From DASWHD01 sp036393335 (GTDB taxonomy: Bacteria; CG2-30-53-67; CG2-30-70-394), in NCBI GenBank assembly GCA_036393335.1, contig DASWHD010000123.1:1-56072 (forward strand): a stretch of DNA of 56,072 nucleotides. The letters are read 5' to 3'. Below the pieces are notes generated by a model. That model saw nothing but the letters and a program-made list of their open reading frames with translations. It did no database searches and had not been told where the DNA came from. Both the position numbers and the translations under genes were made by a program. This document shows, in pieces, positions 26,375 to 34,911 of this stretch; positions within the stretch are counted from its first letter, which is position 1, and the number at the start of each line of letters is the position of its first letter.

Positions 26375-26922
26375 CCATGGATCGGGGATTCCGACCGGCT
26401 ATCGCCGCGTGCTCTGGTATCTTGGGGTGCGCGATTGCGGCTGGGGCGGTGTGGGTCGATCCGCCCGTTGTCCCAGCAAGTGATTCCTTCACTTCCTACC
26501 CGTCACAGGTGGAGGAGGTGAAGGTCGAGGCGGAGGAGCCGTTACCCTCCTTGCCCGCGGCGCTGTTCCTCGACCTCTCCACCGAGGCGGTCCGTGACCA
26601 CCTGCTGGTCACGGGGCGGGCCGTGCGACCCGACGACAGCAGGGTCGCAGAGGAAACCGACGAATCGACGGTCCAGGAGCGCCCCCAGCACTACCACCCG
26701 GCCACCGTCTTCGAGACCATCATGGGGGGGGTGATTCTGGTGGTGGTGGCGTCGATTGCGTGGCTTCCAGGGCTGCAGCGCCGCAGACGCCGCCACCGTC
26801 ATAATGGGCGACGTTCACGCGGCCGGCATCGCGTCTCCCGGTCGTCACGCCAAGACACCTCGCGCGGCGACTCGACGCGTGTCAGGCGCCGCCGCCGTGG
26901 ACGGATGGCGGCGGGCCAATGA
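26371..26922 (+). CDS. Hypothetical membrane protein with Arg-rich tail
   Basis: A 183-aa frame beginning GTG (overlapping the Slp stop) or ATG six bases later. It has two hydrophobic segments, at about residues 10-28 and 117-133, and then a 45-residue tail of Arg/Ser/His (RRRRRHRHNGRRSRGR). No family is recognised. The overlap with the Slp gene supports translation, but the basic tail could be compositional; the true stop may be earlier if there is a frameshift. Confidence 0.45.
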   Translation: MTMDRGFRPAIAACSGILGCAIAAGAVWVDPPVVPASDSFTSYPSQVEEVKVEAEEPLPSLPAALFLDLSTEAVRDHLLVTGRAVRPDDSRVAEETDESTVQERPQHYHPATVFETIMGGVILVVVASIAWLPGLQRRRRRHRHNGRRSRGRHRVSRSSRQDTSRGDSTRVRRRRRGRMAAGQ

Positions 26923-26942
26923 CTGCCTGCCGACCGCAACCG

Positions 26943-27125
26943 TCAGCGGTCATTCCGGAAGCGGGTGTTACGGCACGCCCCCCTCAGAACCACGTGGTTC
27001 TCATCCACGAGGCGAGGAACCAATCGCAGGACATCGCGGTGACGGAAACCGTAGGATTGCAGGCGCACCACGAGCTCGAGCAGCGTGATCCGCAGGGGCA
27101 ATCCTTTCGGTGGAGCCGTCGCCAT
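26943..27125 (-). CDS. Small hypothetical protein
   Basis: A 60-aa protein: MATAPPKGLPLRITLLELVVRL, then RHRDVLRLVPRLVDENHVVLRG and a short basic end. The layout (hydrophobic helix, DVL...LVDENHVVLRG strand) resembles small uncharacterised proteobacterial proteins with a winged-helix-like half domain, but I cannot name it. Shine-Dalgarno is weak. It is divergent from the cysteine desulfurase gene. Confidence 0.4.
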   Translation of the reverse strand: MATAPPKGLPLRITLLELVVRLQSYGFRHRDVLRLVPRLVDENHVVLRGACRNTRFRNDR

Positions 27126-27217
27126 GACTGAAATGTAACAATGGTGAAATCACGCCGCTACGCAGCAGAATTGTCAGAAATTGACCAGGGCAGCCGTCGC
27201 ATATCCTGTGCCAAGGA

Positions 27218-28363
27218 ATGAACACCATCTACTTCGACCACGCCGCCACCACCCCCACCGATCCGCGAGTGGTGGAGGCGATGGTGCCGGTCTTCCAGAC
27301 GCACTTCGCCAACGCTTCTTCCACCCATGAGCCAGGGGCGCGGGCGCGGGTCCTGGTGGAGGATGGCCGCCGCCGGCTCGCCGCCCTGCTGGGAGCCCAG
27401 CCGGAGGAGGTCTACTTCACTTCGGGCGGCACGGAGAGTGACAACTGGGCCTTGAAAGGGATGGCCGCCGCGCGGCCCCGTGGCAAGGACCACTGCCTGG
27501 TCTCGGCGGTGGAGCACCACGCGGTCCTGCACGCGGCCGAACGGTTGAAAAGGCTCGGGGTGGCGGTGGAGCTGATTCCGGTGGACGCTGTCGGGCGGGT
27601 CGACCCTTGGGAGGTGGCGCAGCGCATCCGACCCACCACCTTCTTGGTATCGGTGATGCATGCCAACAACGAGGTCGGCACGATCCAGCCGATCGCCGCC
27701 ATCGGCGCCCTGTGCCGCGAACGCGACATCCCCTTTCACGTGGATGCGGTGCAGACGGTCGGCCATATCCCGATCGATCTGGCGACCCTGCCCGTCGACC
27801 TCCTCAGCCTCTCGGGTCACAAGTTCTACGGACCGAAGGGAGTAGGTGCCCTGTTTATTCGGACGGGGCTGCGGATTCAGCCGCTGATGGACGGCGGTGG
27901 CCAGGAAGGGGGACGACGTGCCGGCACCCTTAACTCGCCAGGGATCGTCGGTCTCGGCGCGGCGGCGCACATCGCCGCCGCAGAGCTGGCCCCTGCCGCT
28001 ACGCGTGTGGCGGTGCTGCGCGACCGCCTCCTCACTGGCCTGCACGCGGCCATCGATGGCGTCGCGCTCAACGGCTGCCCTGCCGAGCGCCTGCCGGGTA
28101 ATCTCTCCGTGCGCTTTGCCGGCATTATCGAGCCTCTCCTCCAGGGTCTGCTCGCCGAAGCGGGAGTCGCCTGTTCCTCGGGCTCGGCATGCACCTCCAC
28201 CATCCGCAAGCCGTCCCATGTGATGGTCGCCATGGGGCTCCCCCCCGAGGCCAGCTACGCCTCCCTGCGCTTCGCACTGGGCCGCAGCACCACCCCCGAG
28301 GAGGTCGACCACGTGGTAATAGCGACACACCGCGCGGTCGAACATGCTCGCCGCGCTACCTAA
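27218..28363 (+). CDS. Cysteine desulfurase, NifS/IscS family
   Basis: PLP enzyme of 381 aa that takes sulfur (or selenium) from cysteine (or selenocysteine) for Fe-S clusters and related pathways. It starts IYFDHAATTPTD; GGTESDNWAL and HANNEVG are the PLP-binding and substrate regions, SLSGHKFYGPKG carries the Schiff-base Lys (K202), and SSGSACTS has the catalytic Cys (C325). No iscR, iscU or iscA follows, so it is not in the isc operon. Its proximity to the selenoprotein gene is notable but may be chance. AAGGA lies directly before the ATG. Confidence 0.93.
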   Translation: MNTIYFDHAATTPTDPRVVEAMVPVFQTHFANASSTHEPGARARVLVEDGRRRLAALLGAQPEEVYFTSGGTESDNWALKGMAAARPRGKDHCLVSAVEHHAVLHAAERLKRLGVAVELIPVDAVGRVDPWEVAQRIRPTTFLVSVMHANNEVGTIQPIAAIGALCRERDIPFHVDAVQTVGHIPIDLATLPVDLLSLSGHKFYGPKGVGALFIRTGLRIQPLMDGGGQEGGRRAGTLNSPGIVGLGAAAHIAAAELAPAATRVAVLRDRLLTGLHAAIDGVALNGCPAERLPGNLSVRFAGIIEPLLQGLLAEAGVACSSGSACTSTIRKPSHVMVAMGLPPEASYASLRFALGRSTTPEEVDHVVIATHRAVEHARRAT

Positions 28364-28413
28364 GGCGCACCTCCATACCCTCCCCCTCGGCTCGCGACCC
28401 CGTGAGGTAACGC

Positions 28414-28728
28414 TCAGCCGATCACCTCTGCGAGCCTGCCGTCCACGTAGACCGGCTCGCCCATCTCGGTGAAGTCGAAGTTCATGAAGGCGTGATGGCC
28501 ATCGACGTCGAATACCCGGATGTCCTCTGGATGGGCAAGGCGAGCTACGGCCGCATGGAGGCGGGTACCGTAGCGCTCCTCGGCGCGGCTGTACGGCACC
28601 TCGTATGCGATGTACTTCTTGATCCCCTTGCTCTCCATGTGGTTCCGAGCGGCGTCGACGTCCATCTCCGACAGCCTCGTCACCAGCATGATCGGGCCGG
28701 TCCCCGTGAATACCAAGAAGGTCTTCAT
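28414..28728 (-). CDS. Conserved-looking hypothetical protein
   Basis: A 104-aa soluble protein, unrecognised: MKTFLVFTGTGPIMLVTRL, then DAARNHMESKGIKKYIAYEVP and FDVDGHHAFMNFDFTEMG, a compact alpha/beta pattern. The Shine-Dalgarno is strong (GGAGG, four to five bases before the ATG at 28726-28728). It stands alone, convergent with the cysteine desulfurase and divergent from the FAD/Fe-S dehydrogenase. Confidence 0.7.
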   Translation of the reverse strand: MKTFLVFTGTGPIMLVTRLSEMDVDAARNHMESKGIKKYIAYEVPYSRAEERYGTRLHAAVARLAHPEDIRVFDVDGHHAFMNFDFTEMGEPVYVDGRLAEVIG

Positions 28729-28851
28729 GACGCCTCCTAAATCTGGGAGTTTGAGCTAACCAATATTTTACCTCGCCAACGTGATCTCGGCGGCGGTCGG
28801 ATCGCACGGCGTACCGTCGCCCAACCCCAACCGTCGGGCTACCCTCCTGCC

Positions 28852-31674
28852 GTGAGCCGCTCATCCCTGCCCGCGCCGGATCCCCGCTTCATCCGCGACC
28901 TCGAAAGCGCCGTGGCGGGCGACGTGCGGTACGACGCGGCGACCCGCTGGCTGTACGCCACCGACGCCTCGATCTACGAGATTCCCCCCCTCGCGGTGGT
29001 CTTTCCCGCGAATCGCGCGGCGCTGGCGCGGGCGGTGGTGGTGTGCGGCGGACACGGCGTTTCCGTCCACCCGCGCGGCGCAGGCACCGGTCTGGCCGGT
29101 GGCTGCCTCGGCGAAGGGGTGGTACTCGATCTGTCGCGCTACCTCACCGCGATCGGCCCGGTCGACCCGCAGGCGGCCACCGCTGAGGTGGAGCCGGGGG
29201 TGGTCCTCGAGCGGCTCAACCAGGCGGTGGCCGCCCACGGCCTGATGTTCGGCCCCGATCCGGCCACCGCCTCACGCTGCACCCTCGGCGGCATGATCGG
29301 CACCAATGCCTCGGGGGCCCACTCCCTGCTCTACGGCAAGACTTCGGACCATGTCGTGACGCTGGCGGCGGTCACCGTGGATGGGCAGGAGATCGTTGCC
29401 GCTCACTCGCCTTTCGACGACGGGGTGGCGGCGGCGGTGGCCGCCCACGCGGAGGAGATCCGGCGCCGCTTCCCGACCCTCCAGCGGCGCGTAGCCGGCT
29501 ATGACTTGCTCAGCCTGCTCACGAAGCCCGGGGCCGGGGTCACACCACTCCTCGTGGGCAGCGAGGGGACCCTGGCGATCACCGTCTCCGCCACCCTGCG
29601 CCTTGTTCCCCGTCCAGCGCACCGGGCCGTGGCGGTGGTCTGTTTCGACGACCCGGTCGAGGCGATGGCCGGCGCGGTGGCGGCGCTGGATCTGCGGCCC
29701 GCCGCGGTGGAGCACATCGACCGGATCCTCCTCGATCAGACGGCGGACAAGCCGGGCTACGCGCCACTGCTGTCCTTTCTCGCCGGCGAGCTGCCGGCGA
29801 GCCTGCTGTGCATCGAGTTCTTCGGTGCGGGTGAGGAGGAGGTGCGGGAGCGCCTGGGGGCCGTGCAGGAGGCCTTCCCGGGCCGCCGTGTCCTCCCCCT
29901 GCGCGGCGCGACGGAGCAGGCGAACCTCTGGGCCCTGCGCCGCGCCGGCCTCGGTCTGCTGATGTCAAAGAAGGGAGGCGCGAAGCCGGTCGCCTTCATC
30001 GAGGACACGGCGGTGCCGCCCGAGCACCTCGCCGACTACTACGCCGGGGTCCGGGAGATCCTCGCTCAGCGCGGACTGGAGGCGAGCTTCTACGGTCACG
30101 CCGGCGTCGGCCTGCTGCACCTGCGGCCGGTGCTCGACCTGCACCGGCCGGCCGACGTGGCGATGATGCGCGAGGTGGCCGCCGAGATCGTCGACTTAGT
30201 GGGCACGTTTCGTGGGGCGGTCTCCGGGGAGCACGGCGACGGCCTGGCGCGCAGCGAGTGGTTGCAACGCATGTACGGCCCGGAGGTGATGGCCGCCTTC
30301 CGCGAGGTGAAGACGTTGTTCGACCCGCGCGGCCTGCTCAACCCCGGCAAGATCTCGGGCGACCCGCCGCCGCTCATGGACGCACGGCTGCGCTACGACC
30401 CGGGCTACGCCCCGACCCTACCCGAGGCGCCTTTGCAGTTTCGGCGTGACGGGGACTGGCTGGCGGCGATCGAGCAGTGCAACGGCTGCGGCGGTTGCCT
30501 CAAGACGACCGGCACCATGTGCCCGACCTTCATTGCCACCGGCGACGAGTCCCTCTCGACCCGCGGCCGCGCCAACCTCTACCGCGCCGCCGCCGCGGGC
30601 CGCCTCGCCGATGGTCTGGAAAACGATGCCCTGGCCGTGGCCCTGGCCACCTGTCTCGCGTGCAAGGGGTGTGCGGTGGAGTGTCCGTCCGGAGTCGACA
30701 TGGCCCTGCTCAAGGCAGCCGCCCTCCACCACCGCCATCAACGGTCCGGCACCCCCCTCGCGTTACGCCTCCTCGCCCGGCCCGACCGGCTGGGCCGCTG
30801 GCTCGCACCAGTGGCTCCCCTCGCCAACCGTCTCTCCGCCACCGCCTTCGGCCGGGCGATCGCAGCCCGGGTGGGGCTCGATCCACGCCGCCCCCTGCCG
30901 CAGGTCAGCCGCCATAGCTTCCGCCACGGGTTCCGACGGCGCGGCGCGGCGCCCACGGGCGTCCGCGGGCCGGTGCTCTTATGGAGCGACTGTTTCATGG
31001 AGCGCTTCGAGCCGGAGATCGGCCGCGCCGCGGTCGCGGTGCTGGAGGCCGCGGGCTATCGGGTCATCTTGGCCGACCACCGGTGTTGTGGCCGGCCGGC
31101 GTTCAGCCAGGGTCTCATGGACGAGGCGCGCGGCCTCGCGGAGCACAACGTGACTGCGCTCTTGCCCCATGCACGCGACGGGGTGCCGATCGTCTGTCTG
31201 GAGCCGTCCTGTACTTCGATGCTCGGCGGCGACTACCGGGAGTTGTTCGTGGGCGGGGACGTGGCGTTGGTCGCCGCTCAGGTGACCTCATTGGAGGGAT
31301 TTCTCGGCCGGCTGCTGACGGCCGAGCCGGACGCCCTTCTCCTCCGGCCGAGCGACACGCCGATCCTCCTCCACCCGCACTGCCACAGCCGCGCCACCGA
31401 GGGGGTGGAGCCTGCGCTCACCGTGCTGCGGCGCCTCGGGAGCGTCACGGACCTGGAGGCCGGCTGCTGTGGCATGGCGGGGACCTTCGGCTATCAGACG
31501 GCCCACTACGACCTCTCGGTCCAGGTCGGCTCACGTCTCGCCGAGCGCCTGCGCGGGCAGCCCGGCGACCGACCGGTGGTGGCGAGCGGCACCTCGTGCC
31601 GCCACCAAATTCGCCACCTCACCGGGCGTGACCCGCGGCACCTCGCGGTGTTGCTGGCGGACGCACTGACGTAG
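28852..31674 (+). CDS. FAD-binding oxidoreductase with fused Fe-S/CCG domains (D-lactate/glycolate dehydrogenase type)
   Basis: A 940-aa fusion of a GlcD-like FAD module and a GlpC/GlcF-like Fe-S module, as in Dld-II/YdiJ-type quinone-linked 2-hydroxyacid dehydrogenases. The PCMH FAD domain contains HPRGAGTGLAGG and IGTNASGAHSLLYG; the C-terminal oxidase domain has GEHGDGLAR. Two 4Fe-4S motifs follow (CNGCGGCLKTTGTMCPT and CLACKGCAVECP). Two CCG-type domains include HRCCGRP and AGCCGMAGTFGYQ. The likely substrate is D-lactate, glycolate or D-2-hydroxyglutarate, with electrons passed to quinone. GTG start at 28852. Confidence 0.9.
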   Translation: MSRSSLPAPDPRFIRDLESAVAGDVRYDAATRWLYATDASIYEIPPLAVVFPANRAALARAVVVCGGHGVSVHPRGAGTGLAGGCLGEGVVLDLSRYLTAIGPVDPQAATAEVEPGVVLERLNQAVAAHGLMFGPDPATASRCTLGGMIGTNASGAHSLLYGKTSDHVVTLAAVTVDGQEIVAAHSPFDDGVAAAVAAHAEEIRRRFPTLQRRVAGYDLLSLLTKPGAGVTPLLVGSEGTLAITVSATLRLVPRPAHRAVAVVCFDDPVEAMAGAVAALDLRPAAVEHIDRILLDQTADKPGYAPLLSFLAGELPASLLCIEFFGAGEEEVRERLGAVQEAFPGRRVLPLRGATEQANLWALRRAGLGLLMSKKGGAKPVAFIEDTAVPPEHLADYYAGVREILAQRGLEASFYGHAGVGLLHLRPVLDLHRPADVAMMREVAAEIVDLVGTFRGAVSGEHGDGLARSEWLQRMYGPEVMAAFREVKTLFDPRGLLNPGKISGDPPPLMDARLRYDPGYAPTLPEAPLQFRRDGDWLAAIEQCNGCGGCLKTTGTMCPTFIATGDESLSTRGRANLYRAAAAGRLADGLENDALAVALATCLACKGCAVECPSGVDMALLKAAALHHRHQRSGTPLALRLLARPDRLGRWLAPVAPLANRLSATAFGRAIAARVGLDPRRPLPQVSRHSFRHGFRRRGAAPTGVRGPVLLWSDCFMERFEPEIGRAAVAVLEAAGYRVILADHRCCGRPAFSQGLMDEARGLAEHNVTALLPHARDGVPIVCLEPSCTSMLGGDYRELFVGGDVALVAAQVTSLEGFLGRLLTAEPDALLLRPSDTPILLHPHCHSRATEGVEPALTVLRRLGSVTDLEAGCCGMAGTFGYQTAHYDLSVQVGSRLAERLRGQPGDRPVVASGTSCRHQIRHLTGRDPRHLAVLLADALT

Positions 31675-31828
31675 CCCAAATCGCGGACTCCTGCCCACGG
31701 CCGAGGCAGACAGTGACTCTTTCCTAGGCACGACCTGCGCAGGGGGCATTCCAGGGTCGACGACGGGGTGCGCCGACAATCTCAATCACACAAGGGGTTG
31801 TGCGGTTTTTTTCCCCCTAACGGGCGGG

Positions 31829-31844
31829 TGGCACGGCCTCTGCA
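31829..31844 (+). promoter_or_regulatory. Sigma-54 promoter of amt
   Basis: TGGCACGGCCTCTGCA matches TGGCACG-N4-TTGCA with correct GG/GC spacing, differing at one -12-side T. It lies 130 bp upstream of amt. A dyad CACAAGGGGTTGTG at 31791-31804 could be an activator (NtrC-like) site, though its half-site spacing is not the classical one. Confidence 0.75.
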
Positions 31845-31888
31845 AACGGCAGGATGGCTTGGTTAATGCCATGCCGATTTCCCCTCCG

Positions 31889-31934
31889 GTGGGTGGGGGC
31901 CTCTCGGGGCCGACCGGGAGTTACCCCCACCCAC
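31889..31934 (+). promoter_or_regulatory. Long leader hairpin upstream of amt
   Basis: GTGGGTGGGGG pairs perfectly with CCCCCACCCAC around a 24-nt loop (itself CTCTCGGGGCCGACCGGGAG). It lies within the transcribed leader, 12 bases before ATTTTTG. It could be an attenuator or an RNA-stability element. Confidence 0.5.
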
Positions 31935-31976
31935 GCTGGGGATGATTTTTGTTGAACACCTTACAGGGGAATCGCC

Positions 31977-33371
31977 ATGAAAAGACGCGCCGCGGTGATG
32001 CTCGCCGCACTCACACTCCTGCCGGTCCTGGCATGGGCCGACGACGTCGTCACCGCGGACACGGTCCAGACCCACGCGGACTACGTGTGGACCTTGGTCT
32101 GTGCCTTCCTCGTCTTCTTCATGCAGGCGGGTTTCGCCATGGTGGAGACCGGCTTCACCCGCGCCAAGTCGGCGGTCAACATCATGATGAAGAACATGAT
32201 GGACTTTTCCATCGGGTCGATCGCCTTCTGGGCGATCGGGTTCGGCCTGATGTTCGGTGCCAATGCTACGGGCTTCATCGGTACCGACGGCTTCTTCCTC
32301 TCAGACTTCGCCAAAGACCAAGACCCGTGGCTGTACGCCTTCTGGATGTTCCAGGTGGTGTTCGCCGGCACCGCAGCCACCATCGTCTCCGGGGCCATGG
32401 CAGAGCGCACCAAGTTCACCGGCTACCTGATCTACTCCGTCTTCATCTGCGGCCTCGTCTACCCGGTGTTCGGCTCGTGGGCGTGGGGATCGCTGTACCA
32501 CGGCAAGGGGTGGCTGGAGAACCTCGGCTTCATCGACTTCGCCGGCTCCACGGTGGTCCACTCGGTGGGCGGCTGGTCGGCCCTCGCGGGTGCGATGGTC
32601 CTCGGCCCACGCCTCGGTAAGTACACCGCCGACGGCAAGCCGAAGGCGATCCCCGGTCACAACATCCCCCTGGCGGCCCTCGGCGTCTTCATCTTGTGGT
32701 TCGGCTGGTTTGGGTTCAACCCCGGCTCCACCACCGCCGCCATCACCGACATCGCTTTGATCGCGGTCAACACCAATCTCGCCGCCGCCGCCGGTGCGAT
32801 CATGGCGATGTTCATGGCATGGCTCAAGTTCGGCAAGCCGGAGGTGGGCATGACCCTGAACGGTGCCCTTGCCGGCCTGGTGGCGATCACCGCCGGCTGC
32901 GCCAACCTCACGCCGACCTTCGCCATCATCGCCGGCGCGATCGCCGGCGGCCTCGTGGTGATGGCGGTCTTGTTCTTCGACCGCATCGGCATCGACGACC
33001 CGGTCGGCGCGATCTCGGTCCACGGGGTGTGCGGCGCGTGGGGGACCCTCGCCGCCGGCCTGTTCAACGCGGAGAAGATGTTCGACCCACAGATCGTTGG
33101 GGTGCAGGCCCTCGGCATCGTCGCCTGCTTCGCCTGGACCTTCCTGGTCACCTACACTCTCTTCCGCGTTGTCAACGCGACGGTCGGCCTGCGCGTCTCC
33201 GCCGAGGAGGAGTACGAGGGCCTCGATTTCTCCGAGCATGGCGGCGACGCCTACCCGGACTTCGGCAAGACGGTCGGCTCCTCCCTCGGCCACCTGCCCT
33301 CCGCGCCGGGCGGTGGCAGCCCGCAGCCGGCGGCGGCCCTGTCCAGTATGGCCATGGCCCAGGTGCGGTGA
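31977..33371 (+). CDS. amt: Ammonium transporter
   Basis: Amt/MEP/Rh channel, 464 aa, with a cleaved signal peptide (ends AWA, about residue 20), 11 membrane spans and a cytoplasmic tail for PII binding. Signature regions include QAGFAMVETGFTRAKSA, the AGTAATIVSGAMAERTKF segment, DFAGSTVVHSVGGW and NPGSTTAA; twin histidines lie in the HSVGG and ISVHGVCGAWG segments. No glnB or glnK gene lies beside it, unlike the usual glnK-amtB pair, but a sigma-54 promoter indicates nitrogen control. A strong hairpin terminator follows the gene. Confidence 0.96.
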   Translation: MKRRAAVMLAALTLLPVLAWADDVVTADTVQTHADYVWTLVCAFLVFFMQAGFAMVETGFTRAKSAVNIMMKNMMDFSIGSIAFWAIGFGLMFGANATGFIGTDGFFLSDFAKDQDPWLYAFWMFQVVFAGTAATIVSGAMAERTKFTGYLIYSVFICGLVYPVFGSWAWGSLYHGKGWLENLGFIDFAGSTVVHSVGGWSALAGAMVLGPRLGKYTADGKPKAIPGHNIPLAALGVFILWFGWFGFNPGSTTAAITDIALIAVNTNLAAAAGAIMAMFMAWLKFGKPEVGMTLNGALAGLVAITAGCANLTPTFAIIAGAIAGGLVVMAVLFFDRIGIDDPVGAISVHGVCGAWGTLAAGLFNAEKMFDPQIVGVQALGIVACFAWTFLVTYTLFRVVNATVGLRVSAEEEYEGLDFSEHGGDAYPDFGKTVGSSLGHLPSAPGGGSPQPAAALSSMAMAQVR

Positions 33372-33393
33372 CCTCGCGTCCCGCATGACGCCC

Positions 33394-33431
33394 AAGAAAA
33401 AGGGCACCCCGCACGGGGTGCCCTTTTTCTT
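33394..33431. terminator. Bidirectional Rho-independent terminator
   Basis: AAGAAAAAGGGCACCCC GCAC GGGGTGCCCTTTTTCTT: a nine-pair GC stem extended by A/T arms, flanked by A-run and T-run. It ends both amt (+) and the convergent aminotransferase (-). Confidence 0.95.
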
Positions 33432-33443
33432 GGCACCGCTGGC

Positions 33444-34610
33444 CTACGCCAGGAACGCCCGCAGCCGGCGTACCCCCTCCTCCAGGTCGCTCAGGGAGGT
33501 GGTGTAGGCGAAGCGCAGGTGGCGCTCCGGCTGATGGGTGCCGAAGTCGCGCCCCGGGGTGACCGCGACCCCCGCTTCCTCCAAGAGACGCTCGGCGAAG
33601 GCGAAGGAGTCGCCGGTGTGGGCGGTGCAGTCGGCGTACAGGTAAAACGCGCCATCCGGGGTGACGGGAATCCCAAAGCCCAGGTCGCGCAGGGCCGGCA
33701 GGAGGAAGTCGCGGCGCCGGCGCAGCTCCTCGCGGCGCGCATCGAGGATCGCCAATGTCTCGGGTTGAAAGGCGGCCAGGGCCGCGTGTTGCGCCGGGGT
33801 GGAGGCGGCGAGGAACAGGTTCTGGGCGAGGCGGTCGACCGCCGCGACGTACCCCTCCGGCACCACCAGCCAGCCGAGACGCCAGCCGGTCATGTGGAAG
33901 TACTTGGAAAACGAATTGACCACGAAGACCTGGTCCGAGGAGGCGAGGGCCGTCGCCGCTTCCCCGCCGTACACCAGGCCGTGGTAGATCTCGTCGCAGA
34001 TCAGATGGCCGTCCCGGCCTTCCACCGCCGCCACGATCGCCGCCAGCTCAGCGGGCGCCACCACCGTGCCCGTCGGGTTGGCCGGCGAGGCGACCAGGGC
34101 CGCCACGGTCTCCGGCTGCCAGTGGTGCTCCACCAGCTCGGAGGTGAGCTGGTAGCGGCTCGCCACGCCGACGGGGACGGCGACCGGCTCGCCCTCCACG
34201 AAGCGGACGAAGTGACGGTTGCACGGGTAGCCGGGCTCCGCCAACAGGACGCGCTGCCCGGGATCGACCAGGACCCCGAGGGCGAGGAGCAGGGCGCCCG
34301 AGCCACCGGGGGTGATCACGATGCGCCCCGCCGGCACGGCCACGCCGTAGCGCCGCTGGTAAAAGGCGGCGATCGCCTCGCGCAGGGCCGGGAGACCGAG
34401 GGCCGGGGTATAGTGCAGGTCGCCACGGGCCACGGCCGCGAGGCCGGCGCGCACCACTGGCTCGGGGGTGGGGAAGTCGGGTTCGCCGATCTCCATGTGG
34501 ATGATGGAGCGGCCCTGCGCCTCGTGTTGCCGGGCGCGGGCCAGGAGGTCCATCACGAAGAACGGCTGGATCGACGCCATGCGGCGGGCGATGTGGGTGG
34601 TGGGTTGCAT
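33444..34610 (-). CDS. Class I/II pyridoxal-phosphate aminotransferase
   Basis: A 388-aa AspC-fold aminotransferase. The N-terminus MQPTTHIARRMASIQPFFVMDL precedes the substrate segment HMEIGEPDFPTPEPV. PGGSGALLLAL, ASPANPTGTV, ICDEIYHGLVY and NSFSKYFHMTGWRLGW with the PLP-Lys are all present; FRYAYTT-like RFAYTTSLSD ends it. The substrate is not determined; the sequence is of the broad-specificity aspartate/alanine type often annotated as putative. The longer frame to 34733 is not supported; the ATG at 34608-34610 fits the family. Confidence 0.9.
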   Translation of the reverse strand: MQPTTHIARRMASIQPFFVMDLLARARQHEAQGRSIIHMEIGEPDFPTPEPVVRAGLAAVARGDLHYTPALGLPALREAIAAFYQRRYGVAVPAGRIVITPGGSGALLLALGVLVDPGQRVLLAEPGYPCNRHFVRFVEGEPVAVPVGVASRYQLTSELVEHHWQPETVAALVASPANPTGTVVAPAELAAIVAAVEGRDGHLICDEIYHGLVYGGEAATALASSDQVFVVNSFSKYFHMTGWRLGWLVVPEGYVAAVDRLAQNLFLAASTPAQHAALAAFQPETLAILDARREELRRRRDFLLPALRDLGFGIPVTPDGAFYLYADCTAHTGDSFAFAERLLEEAGVAVTPGRDFGTHQPERHLRFAYTTSLSDLEEGVRRLRAFLA

Positions 34611-34749
34611 GGGCGGTGATAGTACCGCGCGCTCGCGGCGGGGCGAGGGGCACATCACTGAGGGGCACATCATTGGTGGATGGCGGTGATTCGCCGATAA
34701 GCAAAACAACCCTCTAGGAATCTTCCCCGGCAATCAGAGGGCCGGAATC

Positions 34750-34884
34750 ATGGCGTTTCGCTACTTCAAACAGGTCGTTCCGCCCGACCATAACGCGCCC
34801 CTGAGACCCGCGACGCTCATCCTCGCGACCCTCTACGGCGTCGTATTCACCCTGTTCGTTATCTGGCAACGGTTTCTGGCGTAG
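34750..34884 (+). CDS. Very small single-pass membrane protein
   Basis: A 44-aa ORF, MAFRYFKQVVPPDHNAPLRP, then a hydrophobic span (TLILATLYGVVFTLFVIW) and QRFLA. GAGG lies nine bases before the ATG. The charged start, single span and short tail resemble small accessory subunits of membrane complexes, but I cannot identify a partner. Its codon usage and reading frame look coding. Confidence 0.5.
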   Translation: MAFRYFKQVVPPDHNAPLRPATLILATLYGVVFTLFVIWQRFLA

Positions 34885-34911
34885 CGGGCAGCCCGGGTCG
34901 ACCATGCGTGC

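Noticed and set aside
31786..31806. NtrC-binding site upstream of amt
   Set aside because: A CACAA-GGGG-TTGTG dyad is present, but the spacing between half-sites differs from the GCAC-N7-GTGC arrangement; kept only as a remark in the promoter entry.
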